From Aminobacter niigataensis (GTDB lineage: Bacteria > Pseudomonadota > Alphaproteobacteria > Rhizobiales > Rhizobiaceae): a DNA stretch of 64,000 nucleotides. How positions within the stretch are numbered: the first letter of the stretch is position 1; each line of letters opens with the position of its first letter. A model generated the notes under the pieces. The model worked only from the letters and a program-made list of their open reading frames with translations, ran no database searches and was not told where the DNA came from. The position numbers were made by a program, and so were the translations under genes. Where the stretch lies: assembly GCF_014200015.1 (NCBI RefSeq), contig NZ_JACHOT010000002.1, positions 186,001 through 250,000 of the forward strand, given 5' to 3'. This document shows, one piece after another, positions 7,635 through 15,757 of the stretch.

Positions 7635-10169
7635 ATGACCATGAATGCTCCCTTGAACCCACCAGCGGCCAGCACCGTCCGGCAAAGCTTCCCGATCGAA
7701 GGCATGACTTGCGCCTCCTGCGTGCGTCGCGTCGAAGTCGCCATATCAAAGGTGCCGGGGGTGACCGCGGCTGCCGTCAACCTTGCCACGGAAAGCGCTG
7801 ACGTTGCCTTCGACCGCACGGCGGATTCCGCTGCCGTTATCGCCGCCATCAACAGTGCCGGCTATGCGGTTCCGGTCGAAAAGTCGGAGGTCGAGATCGA
7901 GGGCATGACCTGCGCCTCCTGCGTCCGTCGCGTAGAGCTGGCAATCGCCGCCGTACCGGGCGTGCTCAAGGCATCCGTCAATCTCGCCACCGAGCGCGCC
8001 ACCGTTGAGACTTTCGCCGGTGCAGCCCCCCGTTCGGCGATCGACGCCGCCATCCGCAAGGCCGGCTACGAGCCGCGCCGCAGCGACAAGACCGGCGTCG
8101 AGGGCGACAGCCGCGAGGACGCCCGCAACCGGGAATTCTCTCATCTCAAGCGCGACTTCGCCATCGCTGCCGTGCTGACGCTGCCGATCTTCGTGCTCGA
8201 GATGGGCTCGCACCTGTTTCCGCCGATGCACCACTGGCTGCTGACGAATATCACCCAGCAGAGCCTCTACATCGCATTTTTCGTGCTGGCGACCATCGTC
8301 CAGTTCGGCCCCGGCCTGCGCTTCTACAAGAAGGGCGTGCCGGCCTTGGTGCGGCTCGCGCCCGACATGAACTCGCTGGTCGTGCTCGGCTCGACCGCCG
8401 CCTGGGCCTATTCGGTGGTCGCCACCTTTGCGCCCGGCGCGCTGCCTGCTGGCACGGTCAATGTCTATTTCGAGGCCTCGGCGGTCATCATCACGCTAAT
8501 CCTGCTTGGCCGCGTGCTCGAGGCCAAGGCCAAGGGCCGCACCAGCGAAGCGATCAAGCGGCTGATGGGCCTGCAGGCCAAGTCGGCGCGCGTCCAGCGC
8601 AACGGCGAGTTCGTCGACGTCGCCCTGGAAGAAGTCGCCGCCGGCGACGTCATCCAGGTGCGCCCGGGCGACAAGGTGCCGGTCGACGGCACGGTGCTTT
8701 CGGGCTCGTCCTTTGTCGATGAATCCATGATCTCCGGCGAACCTATCCCGGTCAGCAAGGGCGAAGGCGCCGAGGTCGTCGGTGGCACCATCAACAAGAC
8801 CGGCAGCTTCACCTACCGGGCCACCAAGGTCGGCGCCGACACGCTGCTGGCCCAGATCATCCGCATGGTCGAAACGGCTCAGGGCTCCAAGCTGCCCATC
8901 CAGGCGCTGGTCGACAAGGTCACGTCCTGGTTCGTACCTGCCGTCATGGTCACCGCAGCACTGACCTTTGCCGTCTGGCTGTTCTTCGGTCCGGAGCCGG
9001 CCGTCAGCTTCGCGCTGGTCAATGCGGTCGCCGTGCTGATCATCGCTTGCCCGTGTGCCATGGGTCTCGCCACGCCGACCTCGATCATGGTCGGCACCGG
9101 ACGCGCGGCAGAACTCGGCGTGCTGTTCCGCAACGGCGAGGCGCTGCAGTCGCTGAAGTCGACGCAGGTCGTCGCGCTGGACAAGACCGGCACGCTGACG
9201 GCGGGCAAGCCCGTGATGACCGACCTCGAAGTCGCCAATGGCTTTGACCGTGCGAAGGTTCTGGCCCTGGTGGCCTCAGTCGAGGCCCAGTCCGAGCACC
9301 CGGTGGCTTCCGCCATCGTTGCTGCCGCCAAGGACGAAGGCCTTGTGCTCGGTGAGGCAGGTGCGTTCGAGGCCGTGCCCGGGTACGGCGTCAGCGCCAG
9401 CGTCGGCAAGCATCGCATCGCAGTCGGCGCCGACCGCTACATGGCCAAGCTCGGCATCAGCGTGCAGGAGTTCGCGGAGACCGCGATCAGCATGGGCTAC
9501 AAGGCCAAGACCCCGCTCTATGCGGCTGTCGACGGCAAGCTCGCAGCTGTGATCGCCGTCTCCGACCCGATCAAGCCGACGACGCCGCAGGCCATCCGCG
9601 CTCTGCACGACCTGGGCCTGAAGGTCGCGATGATCACCGGCGACAACCGCCGCACGGCGGAAGCCATCGCCGCCCAGCTCGGCATCGACGAGGTCGTCGC
9701 CGAAGTGCTGCCCGACGGCAAGGTCGACGCCATCAAGCGCCTCAGGGCCGGCGGCCGTGCGGTGACCTTCGTCGGCGACGGCATCAATGACGCGCCCGCT
9801 TTGGCCGAGGCCGAGGTCGGCATCGCCATCGGCACCGGCACCGACGTCGCCATCGAAAGTGCGGACGTGGTGCTGATGTCCGGCGACCTGCTGGGCGTGA
9901 CCAACGCGATCGCGCTTTCCAAGGCGACGATCAGCAACATCAGGCAGAACCTGTTCTGGGCCTTCGCCTACAACGCCGCCCTCATCCCGGTCGCGGCGGG
10001 CGTGCTCTACCCGATCAGCGGCACGCTGCTGTCGCCGATGCTGGCGGCAGGCGCGATGGCGATGTCGAGCGTCTTCGTGCTCGGCAATGCGATGCGGCTG
10101 AAGCGCTTCAAGGCTCCGGCCCGCGCAACGGCCACATCGGGCGCCCCGTCGCTGGTTCCCGCCGAGTAG
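7635..10169 (+). CDS. copA: Copper-exporting P1B-type ATPase with two HMA domains
   Basis: The 844-residue pump has two N-terminal metal-binding domains with GMTCASC motifs (C26/C29 and C93/C96), then eight expected membrane helices. The CPC ion-binding motif is at C472-P-C474, the phosphorylated Asp at D516 in DKTGT, and the HP dipeptide at H555. The hinge GDGINDAPA follows. These mark it as a Cu(I)/Ag(I) exporter of the inner membrane. A CueR-type promoter lies 31 bases upstream. A 10-bp hairpin right after the stop separates it from the glutaredoxin gene, which may still receive readthrough. Confidence 0.96.
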   Translation: MTMNAPLNPPAASTVRQSFPIEGMTCASCVRRVEVAISKVPGVTAAAVNLATESADVAFDRTADSAAVIAAINSAGYAVPVEKSEVEIEGMTCASCVRRVELAIAAVPGVLKASVNLATERATVETFAGAAPRSAIDAAIRKAGYEPRRSDKTGVEGDSREDARNREFSHLKRDFAIAAVLTLPIFVLEMGSHLFPPMHHWLLTNITQQSLYIAFFVLATIVQFGPGLRFYKKGVPALVRLAPDMNSLVVLGSTAAWAYSVVATFAPGALPAGTVNVYFEASAVIITLILLGRVLEAKAKGRTSEAIKRLMGLQAKSARVQRNGEFVDVALEEVAAGDVIQVRPGDKVPVDGTVLSGSSFVDESMISGEPIPVSKGEGAEVVGGTINKTGSFTYRATKVGADTLLAQIIRMVETAQGSKLPIQALVDKVTSWFVPAVMVTAALTFAVWLFFGPEPAVSFALVNAVAVLIIACPCAMGLATPTSIMVGTGRAAELGVLFRNGEALQSLKSTQVVALDKTGTLTAGKPVMTDLEVANGFDRAKVLALVASVEAQSEHPVASAIVAAAKDEGLVLGEAGAFEAVPGYGVSASVGKHRIAVGADRYMAKLGISVQEFAETAISMGYKAKTPLYAAVDGKLAAVIAVSDPIKPTTPQAIRALHDLGLKVAMITGDNRRTAEAIAAQLGIDEVVAEVLPDGKVDAIKRLRAGGRAVTFVGDGINDAPALAEAEVGIAIGTGTDVAIESADVVLMSGDLLGVTNAIALSKATISNIRQNLFWAFAYNAALIPVAAGVLYPISGTLLSPMLAAGAMAMSSVFVLGNAMRLKRFKAPARATATSGAPSLVPAE

Positions 10170-10178
10170 CCAAACCTT

Positions 10179-10203
10179 GCGGCCTGCTTTCCCAGCAGGC
10201 CGC
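10179..10203 (+). terminator. Hairpin after copA
   Basis: GCGGCCTGCT at 10179-10188 pairs perfectly with AGCAGGCCGC at 10194-10203. No T-run follows, so it may act as an attenuator or RNA-stabilising hairpin rather than a full stop. Confidence 0.45.
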
Positions 10204-10242
10204 TCCTCCCCTCATCACCACGTCTGCTCATGCGAGGCCGCC

Positions 10243-10506
10243 ATGCCCAACGCTCCCTGGATCGAGATCTTCACCACGCCCACCTGCCCCGACTGCCTGG
10301 CGCTGAAGCGCTGGCTGAATGCCCAGAAGCTCCCCTTCGTCGAGCGCGACCTGCGCGACCCCGCCATCGCCGACGAGGCCAAGCGCCGCACCGGCGTGCG
10401 CGTCGCTCCGATCACCATCATCGACGACAAGCACGTCTTCTTCGGCACTTTCCCAACCCAGCGCGCCGAGATCGAAGCGCTGCTGGACCTGACCCGAGCG
10501 GCATGA
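10243..10506 (+). CDS. Glutaredoxin-like thiol protein
   Basis: The 87-residue protein has the start of a thioredoxin fold with a CPDC active site at C15-C18, a VAPITIID cis-proline segment and FFGTF near the end. This fits a small glutaredoxin or NrdH-like protein that handles disulfides or buffers Cu(I) in the cytosol. The ATG at 10243 has GAGG upstream and places the CXXC at the usual distance from the N-terminus. Its stop codon overlaps the start of the downstream reductase gene (ATGA), so the two are co-translated. The redox partner may be that reductase, which is inference. Confidence 0.8.
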   Translation: MPNAPWIEIFTTPTCPDCLALKRWLNAQKLPFVERDLRDPAIADEAKRRTGVRVAPITIIDDKHVFFGTFPTQRAEIEALLDLTRAA

Positions 10507-11522
10507 CCATGACCTACCTGACCCTGCCCCAGCCCGGCCGACGTATCCCCGTTGGCGAAGCCCAGACGATCCTTCTGGCGGCACTCGAGGCCGGCGTTCC
10601 CTATCCGCATGGCTGCCGCTCCGGCCGCTGCGGCGCCTGTAAGTCGCGCCTGATCACCGGCGATGTCGAACTCGGCAAGCATTCGCCTTTCGCCCTTACG
10701 GAGGAGGATCGGGCCAATGGCCTGATTCTCGCCTGCCGGTCGGTGCCGACAGCTGACGTCACCGTCGAATGGCTGGACGAAGCCTTTGTCGCAAGGCCCG
10801 CCGTGACCCAGGACGCCGAAGTCGTCGCCATCGAGCGCATGACCCATGACATCCTTGCTCTCAGCCTGCGGCTTTCCGATCGCGCGGCCTTCCGCTTCGC
10901 CGCCGGGCAATATCTGACACTCACCGTTCCCGGCGCGCCGCCCAGGCAATATTCAATGGCCAATCGCGCCAGCGAAGAGCTCATCGAACTGCACATCAGG
11001 GCTGTGCCAGGCGGCCGCACCAGCGGGCTGATCCATGCGTCACTCACAGCGGGCGACAAGGTGCGGATCGAGGGTCCGGCCGGCTCCGCCTACCTGCGCG
11101 AAGCCCACGCCGGCCCGATCGTAGCGCTTGCCGGCGGCAGCGGCCTCGCGCCGATCAAGTCGATCGTCGAGACGGCGCTGCATGGCGGCTTCGACGCGCC
11201 TATCCATCTCTATTTCGGCGCCCGCGCCGAGCGTGACCTCTATTTGATCGCGTATTTCCGGGCGCTGGCGCAGAGGTTCCCCAACCTGAATTTTGTACCG
11301 GTGCTTTCGCAGGATGCCTCGGATGGTCGCCGCAGCGGCTACGTTTCAGACGCGCTCGCGCAAGATCACCGCGACCTTGCCGGCGCCAAGGCCTATGTCG
11401 CCGGCCCTCCGGCCATGGTCGACTCAGCCATGGCCGTTCTAGGCGCAAGCGGGGTTTTGGCAGCCGACATTCACGCCGACGTCTTCTTCACGCCTGAGGA
11501 AAGCGACAACAACGCCGCTTGA
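10503..11522 (+). CDS. 2Fe-2S ferredoxin/FAD/NAD(P)H oxidoreductase
   Basis: The 339-residue protein joins an N-terminal plant-type ferredoxin domain to a ferredoxin-NADP reductase module. The cluster ligands are C38, C43, C46 and C78. The FAD motif RQYSMAN is near residue 152, the nucleotide loop GGSGLAPIKS near 215 and the AGPPAMV segment near 302. This is the layout of phenol hydroxylase, CDP-6-deoxyglucoseen and methane monooxygenase reductases. No oxygenase lies nearby. Its place in the copper island suggests it supplies electrons for thiol or metal reduction, but that is unproven. Confidence 0.87.
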   Translation: MTMTYLTLPQPGRRIPVGEAQTILLAALEAGVPYPHGCRSGRCGACKSRLITGDVELGKHSPFALTEEDRANGLILACRSVPTADVTVEWLDEAFVARPAVTQDAEVVAIERMTHDILALSLRLSDRAAFRFAAGQYLTLTVPGAPPRQYSMANRASEELIELHIRAVPGGRTSGLIHASLTAGDKVRIEGPAGSAYLREAHAGPIVALAGGSGLAPIKSIVETALHGGFDAPIHLYFGARAERDLYLIAYFRALAQRFPNLNFVPVLSQDASDGRRSGYVSDALAQDHRDLAGAKAYVAGPPAMVDSAMAVLGASGVLAADIHADVFFTPEESDNNAA

Positions 11523-11553
11523 CCAAGGCGAGTCCAGTACCCATTGATAGGAC

Positions 11554-12000
11554 ATGCATTCAATGCGGCACATGACGAACCACCCCGGGCGCGCTGGCCA
11601 GCGCGGGCAGGCTGGCGCGCGTGCTGTCGTGATGGCGTACGGCAGGCCCAGGGCATCGAGCGCCCTGCGCCTGATGCTGCCGCTGCTGCTCCTCTTCTTC
11701 CTCGCACTCGGTCAGGCAGCCTCTGCCCACCCGGCCAGCAGCCAGCACCAGCCGCATGCCACCCAAACGATGTCGCATCACGCCAAGGCAGCCGACGGCG
11801 CCTGTTGCGGCGACAATTCGCAGGACGTCGATGGCAATGCCTGCCTTGCTCAATGTGTGGCGTCGTGCAGCTATTGCGCACCCCTGCCCCTGCCCACAGT
11901 CTTCCCCGACCTGGCAACCATTTCGCCGCATCCCGCGACGACCGAACCCCTTTACGGGGCAATAGCCTCGCCTCACCCCCGGCCACCATCCGTCGCCTGA
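11554..12000 (+). CDS. His/Cys-rich exported small protein of the copper island
   Basis: I do not recognise a family. The 148-residue protein has a basic N-terminus, one strongly hydrophobic segment (about residues 39-56, ending ASA) and then a segment rich in His and Cys: clustered HPASSQHQPH and SHHAK, then CC and a spaced CLAQCVASCSYC. This looks like an exported metal-binding protein. Three in-frame ATGs (11554, 11563, 11572) make the start uncertain. It sits between the reductase and the multicopper oxidase genes, both in the same direction, so copper binding in the periplasm is a fair guess. Confidence 0.6.
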   Translation: MHSMRHMTNHPGRAGQRGQAGARAVVMAYGRPRASSALRLMLPLLLLFFLALGQAASAHPASSQHQPHATQTMSHHAKAADGACCGDNSQDVDGNACLAQCVASCSYCAPLPLPTVFPDLATISPHPATTEPLYGAIASPHPRPPSVA

Positions 12001-12077
12001 ACTGACAGGCGCTGCAACGCGCCCGATCCGGCTCGCCCAAGAGCCGGAACTCTTTCAGTTTTTGGAGACTTTAGAAA

Positions 12078-13607
12078 ATGAAAACCCTTTCACGCCGCAG
12101 GTTTCTGACGGCATCCGCCGCCACGCTTTCAGTTGCTGCGGTTCCCTCTCTCCTGCTTCCCGCCCGCCCGGCACGCGCCGACGGGCACAAGGTCATCGCG
12201 GCAGGCAAGCGCGTCATCGAGGTCAAGGGCAAGGCGGCCAACGTCTTCGGCCTCACCCAGGCCGATGGCAGCTCGGGCCTTGTCATGAATGCCGGCGAGA
12301 ACTTCCGCGTCACGTTGAAGAACCTCATCGGCGAACCGACCGTCATCCACTGGCACGGTCTTACCCCGCCCTGGCAGCAGGACGGCGTCGCAGGCATCTC
12401 GCAGGAGCCTATCCCCGACGGCGGCAGCCACGATTACGACTTCCCCGTGGCCCGCGCCGGCACCTTCTGGATGCACTCGCATTTCGGGTTGCAGGAGCAG
12501 TTGATGCTTGCTGCTCCGCTGATCGTGCGCGATCCGGCCGAGGCAGGCCAGGACATGCAGGAGGTCGTGGTGCTGTTCCACGACTTCACCTTCCGCGATC
12601 CCCGGGAGATCCTGGCCGAACTACAGACCGGTGGCCACGACATGGGCGCTATGGCGCCTGCACCCGCCCCGGCAACAGGCGGCCATGAAGGCCACAACAT
12701 GCCGGGCATGGCGATGGATGGCGGACAAATGAGCGGCATGGACCATGGCTCGATGAACATGGGCGGCATGCAGATGGGCGGCCAGATGGATGGCATGTCT
12801 CACCTACAGGACGTGCAGTATGATGCCCTGCTCGCCAACGACCGTACCCTCGACGACCCCGAAGTGTTCCCCGTCGAGCCGGGCGGGCGCGTGCGGCTGC
12901 GCCTCATCAACGGTGCGGCCAGCACCAACATGTGGCTCGACCTCGGCAAGCTCACGGGCAGGCTGATCGCCGTCGACGGCATGCCGGTGGAACCGGTCGA
13001 AGGCTCGCGCTTCGAGTTCGCGGTGGCGCAGCGCCTTGACATCGTACTCGAGCTGCCGAAGGAAGCTTCGGCCTGGCCCGTTTTCGCCGTGCAGGAAGGT
13101 GGGCGCATGCGCACCGGCGTGGTGCTCGCCGCCAAGGGCGCGTCGGTTGGCAAGCTGGCCGACATGGCGGACGAGGACTTCCCTGCCGTTGGCATAGAGC
13201 TCGAACAGAGGCTGCGGGCGGCAAAGCCACTAGCCGAAAAGGCGGCCACGCGCCAGCACACCATGATGCTGGGCGAAGGACCCAACTATGTCTGGACGCT
13301 CGACGGCGCCATGCATGGCCAGGACAAGCCGTTGGCGGTGAAGAGCGGCGACCGCTTCGAGCTGACCTTCATGAACCACACCACCATGTCGCACCCGATG
13401 CACCTGCACGGCCATCTCTTCCAGGTGGTCGCGGTCAACGGAAAACGCTTTGCCGGTGCGATGCGCGACACGGTTCTGGTGCCGGCCAACATGGGCATGG
13501 TGACCATCGCCTTCGACGCCGACAACGCCGGCAAGTGGGCGCTGCACTGCCACCATCTCTACCACATGGCCGGTGGCATGATGACCTCGATGGCCTACGA
13601 CGATTGA
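12078..13607 (+). CDS. Tat-exported multicopper oxidase (CopA/CueO type)
   Basis: The 509-residue enzyme begins with a Tat signal (SRRRFL at 5-10). Copper ligands are in the family order: HWHG at H91/H93, HSH near 132, HPMHLHGH near 440 and the C-terminal HCHHLYHMAGGM. A Met/His/Gly-rich insert spans about 190-245, the hallmark of periplasmic Cu(I) oxidases such as CueO or PcoA. It would oxidise Cu(I) to the less permeant Cu(II) in the periplasm. A 7-bp hairpin in the leader (12028-12047, CCGGCTC/GAGCCGG) precedes the gene. The insert is Met-rich like PcoA/CopA, so a plasmid-type resistance oxidase is equally possible. Confidence 0.93.
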   Translation: MKTLSRRRFLTASAATLSVAAVPSLLLPARPARADGHKVIAAGKRVIEVKGKAANVFGLTQADGSSGLVMNAGENFRVTLKNLIGEPTVIHWHGLTPPWQQDGVAGISQEPIPDGGSHDYDFPVARAGTFWMHSHFGLQEQLMLAAPLIVRDPAEAGQDMQEVVVLFHDFTFRDPREILAELQTGGHDMGAMAPAPAPATGGHEGHNMPGMAMDGGQMSGMDHGSMNMGGMQMGGQMDGMSHLQDVQYDALLANDRTLDDPEVFPVEPGGRVRLRLINGAASTNMWLDLGKLTGRLIAVDGMPVEPVEGSRFEFAVAQRLDIVLELPKEASAWPVFAVQEGGRMRTGVVLAAKGASVGKLADMADEDFPAVGIELEQRLRAAKPLAEKAATRQHTMMLGEGPNYVWTLDGAMHGQDKPLAVKSGDRFELTFMNHTTMSHPMHLHGHLFQVVAVNGKRFAGAMRDTVLVPANMGMVTIAFDADNAGKWALHCHHLYHMAGGMMTSMAYDD

Positions 13608-13615
13608 TTTGAACA

Positions 13616-13644
13616 GCAGGCCGGCGCTACGCGCGCCGGCCTGC
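13616..13644 (+). terminator. Terminator after the multicopper oxidase gene
   Basis: A perfect 12-bp stem, GCAGGCCGGCGC with GCGCCGGCCTGC, with a 5-base loop and TTTT a few bases later. It separates the oxidase transcript from the cueR promoter 20 bases downstream. Confidence 0.7.
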
Positions 13645-13664
13645 ATCACGTTTTCGCCAGCCCC

Positions 13665-13695
13665 TTGAACTTCCAGTTACTGGAAGCCTTATATC
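13665..13695 (+). promoter_or_regulatory. CueR-type promoter of cueR
   Basis: TTGAAC at 13665-13670, a 19-bp spacer with CTTCCAGTTACTGGAAG, a near-perfect inverted repeat, and TATATC at 13690-13695. It sits 27 bases before the cueR start and suggests autoregulation. Confidence 0.75.
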
Positions 13696-13722
13696 ATTCG
13701 AAGATCGCTCAAGGAGTGAAAG

Positions 13723-14118
13723 ATGAACATTGGTACTGCTTCGGAAAAGTCGGGCCTGCCGGCCAAGACCATCCGCTACTACGAGGACATCGGCCTGCTG
13801 CGTCCCGATCGCGCCGGCAATGGCTATCGCGACTATTCGATGTCGGACGTGCACCGCCTGCGCTTCCTGCAGCGCTCGCGCAGCCTGGGCTTTTCGGTCG
13901 AGGAATGCCGACAGCTGCTGTCGCTCTATGGCGACAAGGAGCGCGAGAGCGCCGACGTCAAGGCCATCGCCGAGATCAAGCTGGTCGAGATCGACCGCAA
14001 GCTCGCCGAACTGACCGAGCTGCGCAACACGCTGCGCCACCTCGTCCACAACTGCCACGGCGATGATCGGCCCGATTGCCCGATCATCGACGGCCTTTCC
14101 GGCAGGGCGACCCAGTAA
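13723..14118 (+). CDS. cueR: MerR-family Cu(I)-responsive regulator
   Basis: The 131-residue protein starts with the MerR winged helix (NIGTASEKSGLPAKTIRYYE), continues with the long dimerisation helix and ends with the metal loop. C111 and C119 in CHGDDRPDC correspond to C112 and C120 of E. coli CueR, which bind a single Cu(I), Ag(I) or Au(I). In rhizobia the orthologue is called HmrR. GGAG lies upstream of the start. It should control the three similar promoters in front of copZ, copA and itself by untwisting their 19-bp spacers. Confidence 0.93.
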   Translation: MNIGTASEKSGLPAKTIRYYEDIGLLRPDRAGNGYRDYSMSDVHRLRFLQRSRSLGFSVEECRQLLSLYGDKERESADVKAIAEIKLVEIDRKLAELTELRNTLRHLVHNCHGDDRPDCPIIDGLSGRATQ

Positions 14119-14139
14119 GCTGCCGGGCAGGACCGCAGC

Positions 14140-14577
14140 ATGACCGGCCTCGCCGCCTATGGCGGCCTCTTCGTCGCGGCCTTCGCGGCCGCGACGCTGT
14201 TGCCGGCGCAGTCCGAGGCCGTGCTCGCCGGGCTGATCCTCAATGGCGGCCATTCGCTTGCCTTGCTGATTGCCGTCGCAACCATCGGCAATGTGCTGGG
14301 ATCGCTGGTCAACTGGGTGCTCGGCCGACAGGTCGAGCGCTTCAAGGACCGCCGCTGGTTTCCGGCCAGCCCGGCAGCGCTTGCGCGCGCCGAAAGCTGG
14401 TATCGCCGCTACGGCCGCTGGTCGCTGCTGCTCTCCTGGGTGCCGATCATCGGCGACCCGCTGACGCTGATCGCCGGCACGCTGAAGGAGCCGCTGTGGA
14501 GCTTTCTTTCTCTCGTCAGCATCGCCAAGCTGACGCGCTACGTCGCCATCGCGGCGGCAGCGCAGAGCTTCGTTTAG
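14140..14577 (+). CDS. YqaA-family membrane protein (VTT-like)
   Basis: The 145-residue protein has four hydrophobic segments, a charged loop (GRQVERFKDRRWFP near 67) and the RYGRWSLLLSWVPIIGDPLTLIAG core that marks the YqaA branch of the DedA/VTT group. Its function is not established; DedA relatives are lipid scramblases or act in membrane homeostasis. It starts 21 bases after cueR in the same direction, so it probably shares the copper-induced transcript. No metal-binding signature is visible. Confidence 0.78.
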   Translation: MTGLAAYGGLFVAAFAAATLLPAQSEAVLAGLILNGGHSLALLIAVATIGNVLGSLVNWVLGRQVERFKDRRWFPASPAALARAESWYRRYGRWSLLLSWVPIIGDPLTLIAGTLKEPLWSFLSLVSIAKLTRYVAIAAAAQSFV

Positions 14578-14680
14578 GCACTTCGCCGCTTGGCCGAAAC
14601 AACTTGGACCGGATCAGCAGTGGCCTTGCCGTGCCCTTAACACTGAAACGGTTTGGATAGCCCAATCAAGCCAGAGATCC

Positions 14681-15757
14681 CTACCCCCTGATCAGCACCG
14701 GTCCGCGCGCGGCAAAGCCGATGCCAACCTCCTGCCCAGGCACGAACGGCGCATCGACATCGGACGACACGGCGAACACCTCGCCGAACTCTGTGCCGAC
14801 CATGAACTCCAGGTCGGAGCCGACATAGGTCACCTTGTCCAGCCGGCCGGGGATCGTGCGCGGGCTGCCTGCCGGCTTGATCTCGATGCGGCTCGGCCGC
14901 ACGGCGAGCTTGGCAGGCCCCGGCGCCATGCCGCGCGCGTCAAGCTTGGTCTCCAACCCACCCAACCGCACGCTCGCCATGCCGTCCGCCACCGCTGAAA
15001 TCTCGCAGTCGAAGATGTTGGCCTCGCCGATGAAGTCGGCGACGAAGGCATCCGCCGGCGCGTCGTAGAGTTCGCGCGGCGTGCCGTCCTGGGCGATGAC
15101 GGCATTGTTCATGACGATGATGCGATCGGAGACGGCCAGCGCCTCCTCCTGGTCGTGGGTGACATAGACCACCGTCAGCCCGAGCTTGGTCTGGATGTCG
15201 CGGATCTCCTCGCGCACCCGGCGCCTCAGCTTGGCGTCGAGATTGGACAGCGGCTCGTCGAACAAGAGCACCTGTGGCTCGAGCACCAGCGCGCGCGCCA
15301 CGGCCACGCGCTGCTGCTGGCCGCCGGACAGCTCGCTCGGCAAGCGGCTGCCGTAGCCGGAAAGCCCCACCAGCTCCAACCCGGCGCGGGCGCGATCACC
15401 GATCTCCTTCTTGGCGAAGCCGGAGAACTTAAGCCCGTACTCGACGTTCTCGTTGACCGTCATATGCGGAAACAGCGCATAGGACTGGAACACCATCGAC
15501 ACGTCGCGGTCTGTCGCTGGCAAATGGGTGACATCGGCACCACCGATCAGGATCTGCCCCCGCGTCGCCATCTCCAGCCCGGCAATCATGCGCAGCGTCG
15601 TCGTCTTGCCGCAGCCGGAGGGGCCGAGCAAAGTGACCAGCTTGCCGGCCTCGACGAACAACGACACGTTGTTGACCGCCGGCACCGGGCTTTTGCCGTA
15701 GACCTTGGTGACCTCGCGGAACTCCACCGAAGCGGCGTTGCTCTTGATCTCAGCCAT
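14681..15757 (-). CDS. ABC importer ATPase, FbpC/AfuC type (system 1)
   Basis: The 358-residue ATPase has Walker A GPSGCGKT near 44, the Q-loop in VFQSYALFPH, the LSGGQQQRVA signature, Walker B VLLFDEP and the H-loop YVTHDQEEA. A C-terminal TOBE-type regulatory domain follows from about 240. It belongs to the iron(III)/spermidine/phosphonate/hexose-phosphate importer class. Its start overlaps the permease stop by one base, so it is the last gene of the operon SBP-permease-ATPase. The substrate cannot be read from the ATPase itself. Confidence 0.9.
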   Translation of the reverse strand: MAEIKSNAASVEFREVTKVYGKSPVPAVNNVSLFVEAGKLVTLLGPSGCGKTTTLRMIAGLEMATRGQILIGGADVTHLPATDRDVSMVFQSYALFPHMTVNENVEYGLKFSGFAKKEIGDRARAGLELVGLSGYGSRLPSELSGGQQQRVAVARALVLEPQVLLFDEPLSNLDAKLRRRVREEIRDIQTKLGLTVVYVTHDQEEALAVSDRIIVMNNAVIAQDGTPRELYDAPADAFVADFIGEANIFDCEISAVADGMASVRLGGLETKLDARGMAPGPAKLAVRPSRIEIKPAGSPRTIPGRLDKVTYVGSDLEFMVGTEFGEVFAVSSDVDAPFVPGQEVGIGFAARGPVLIRG

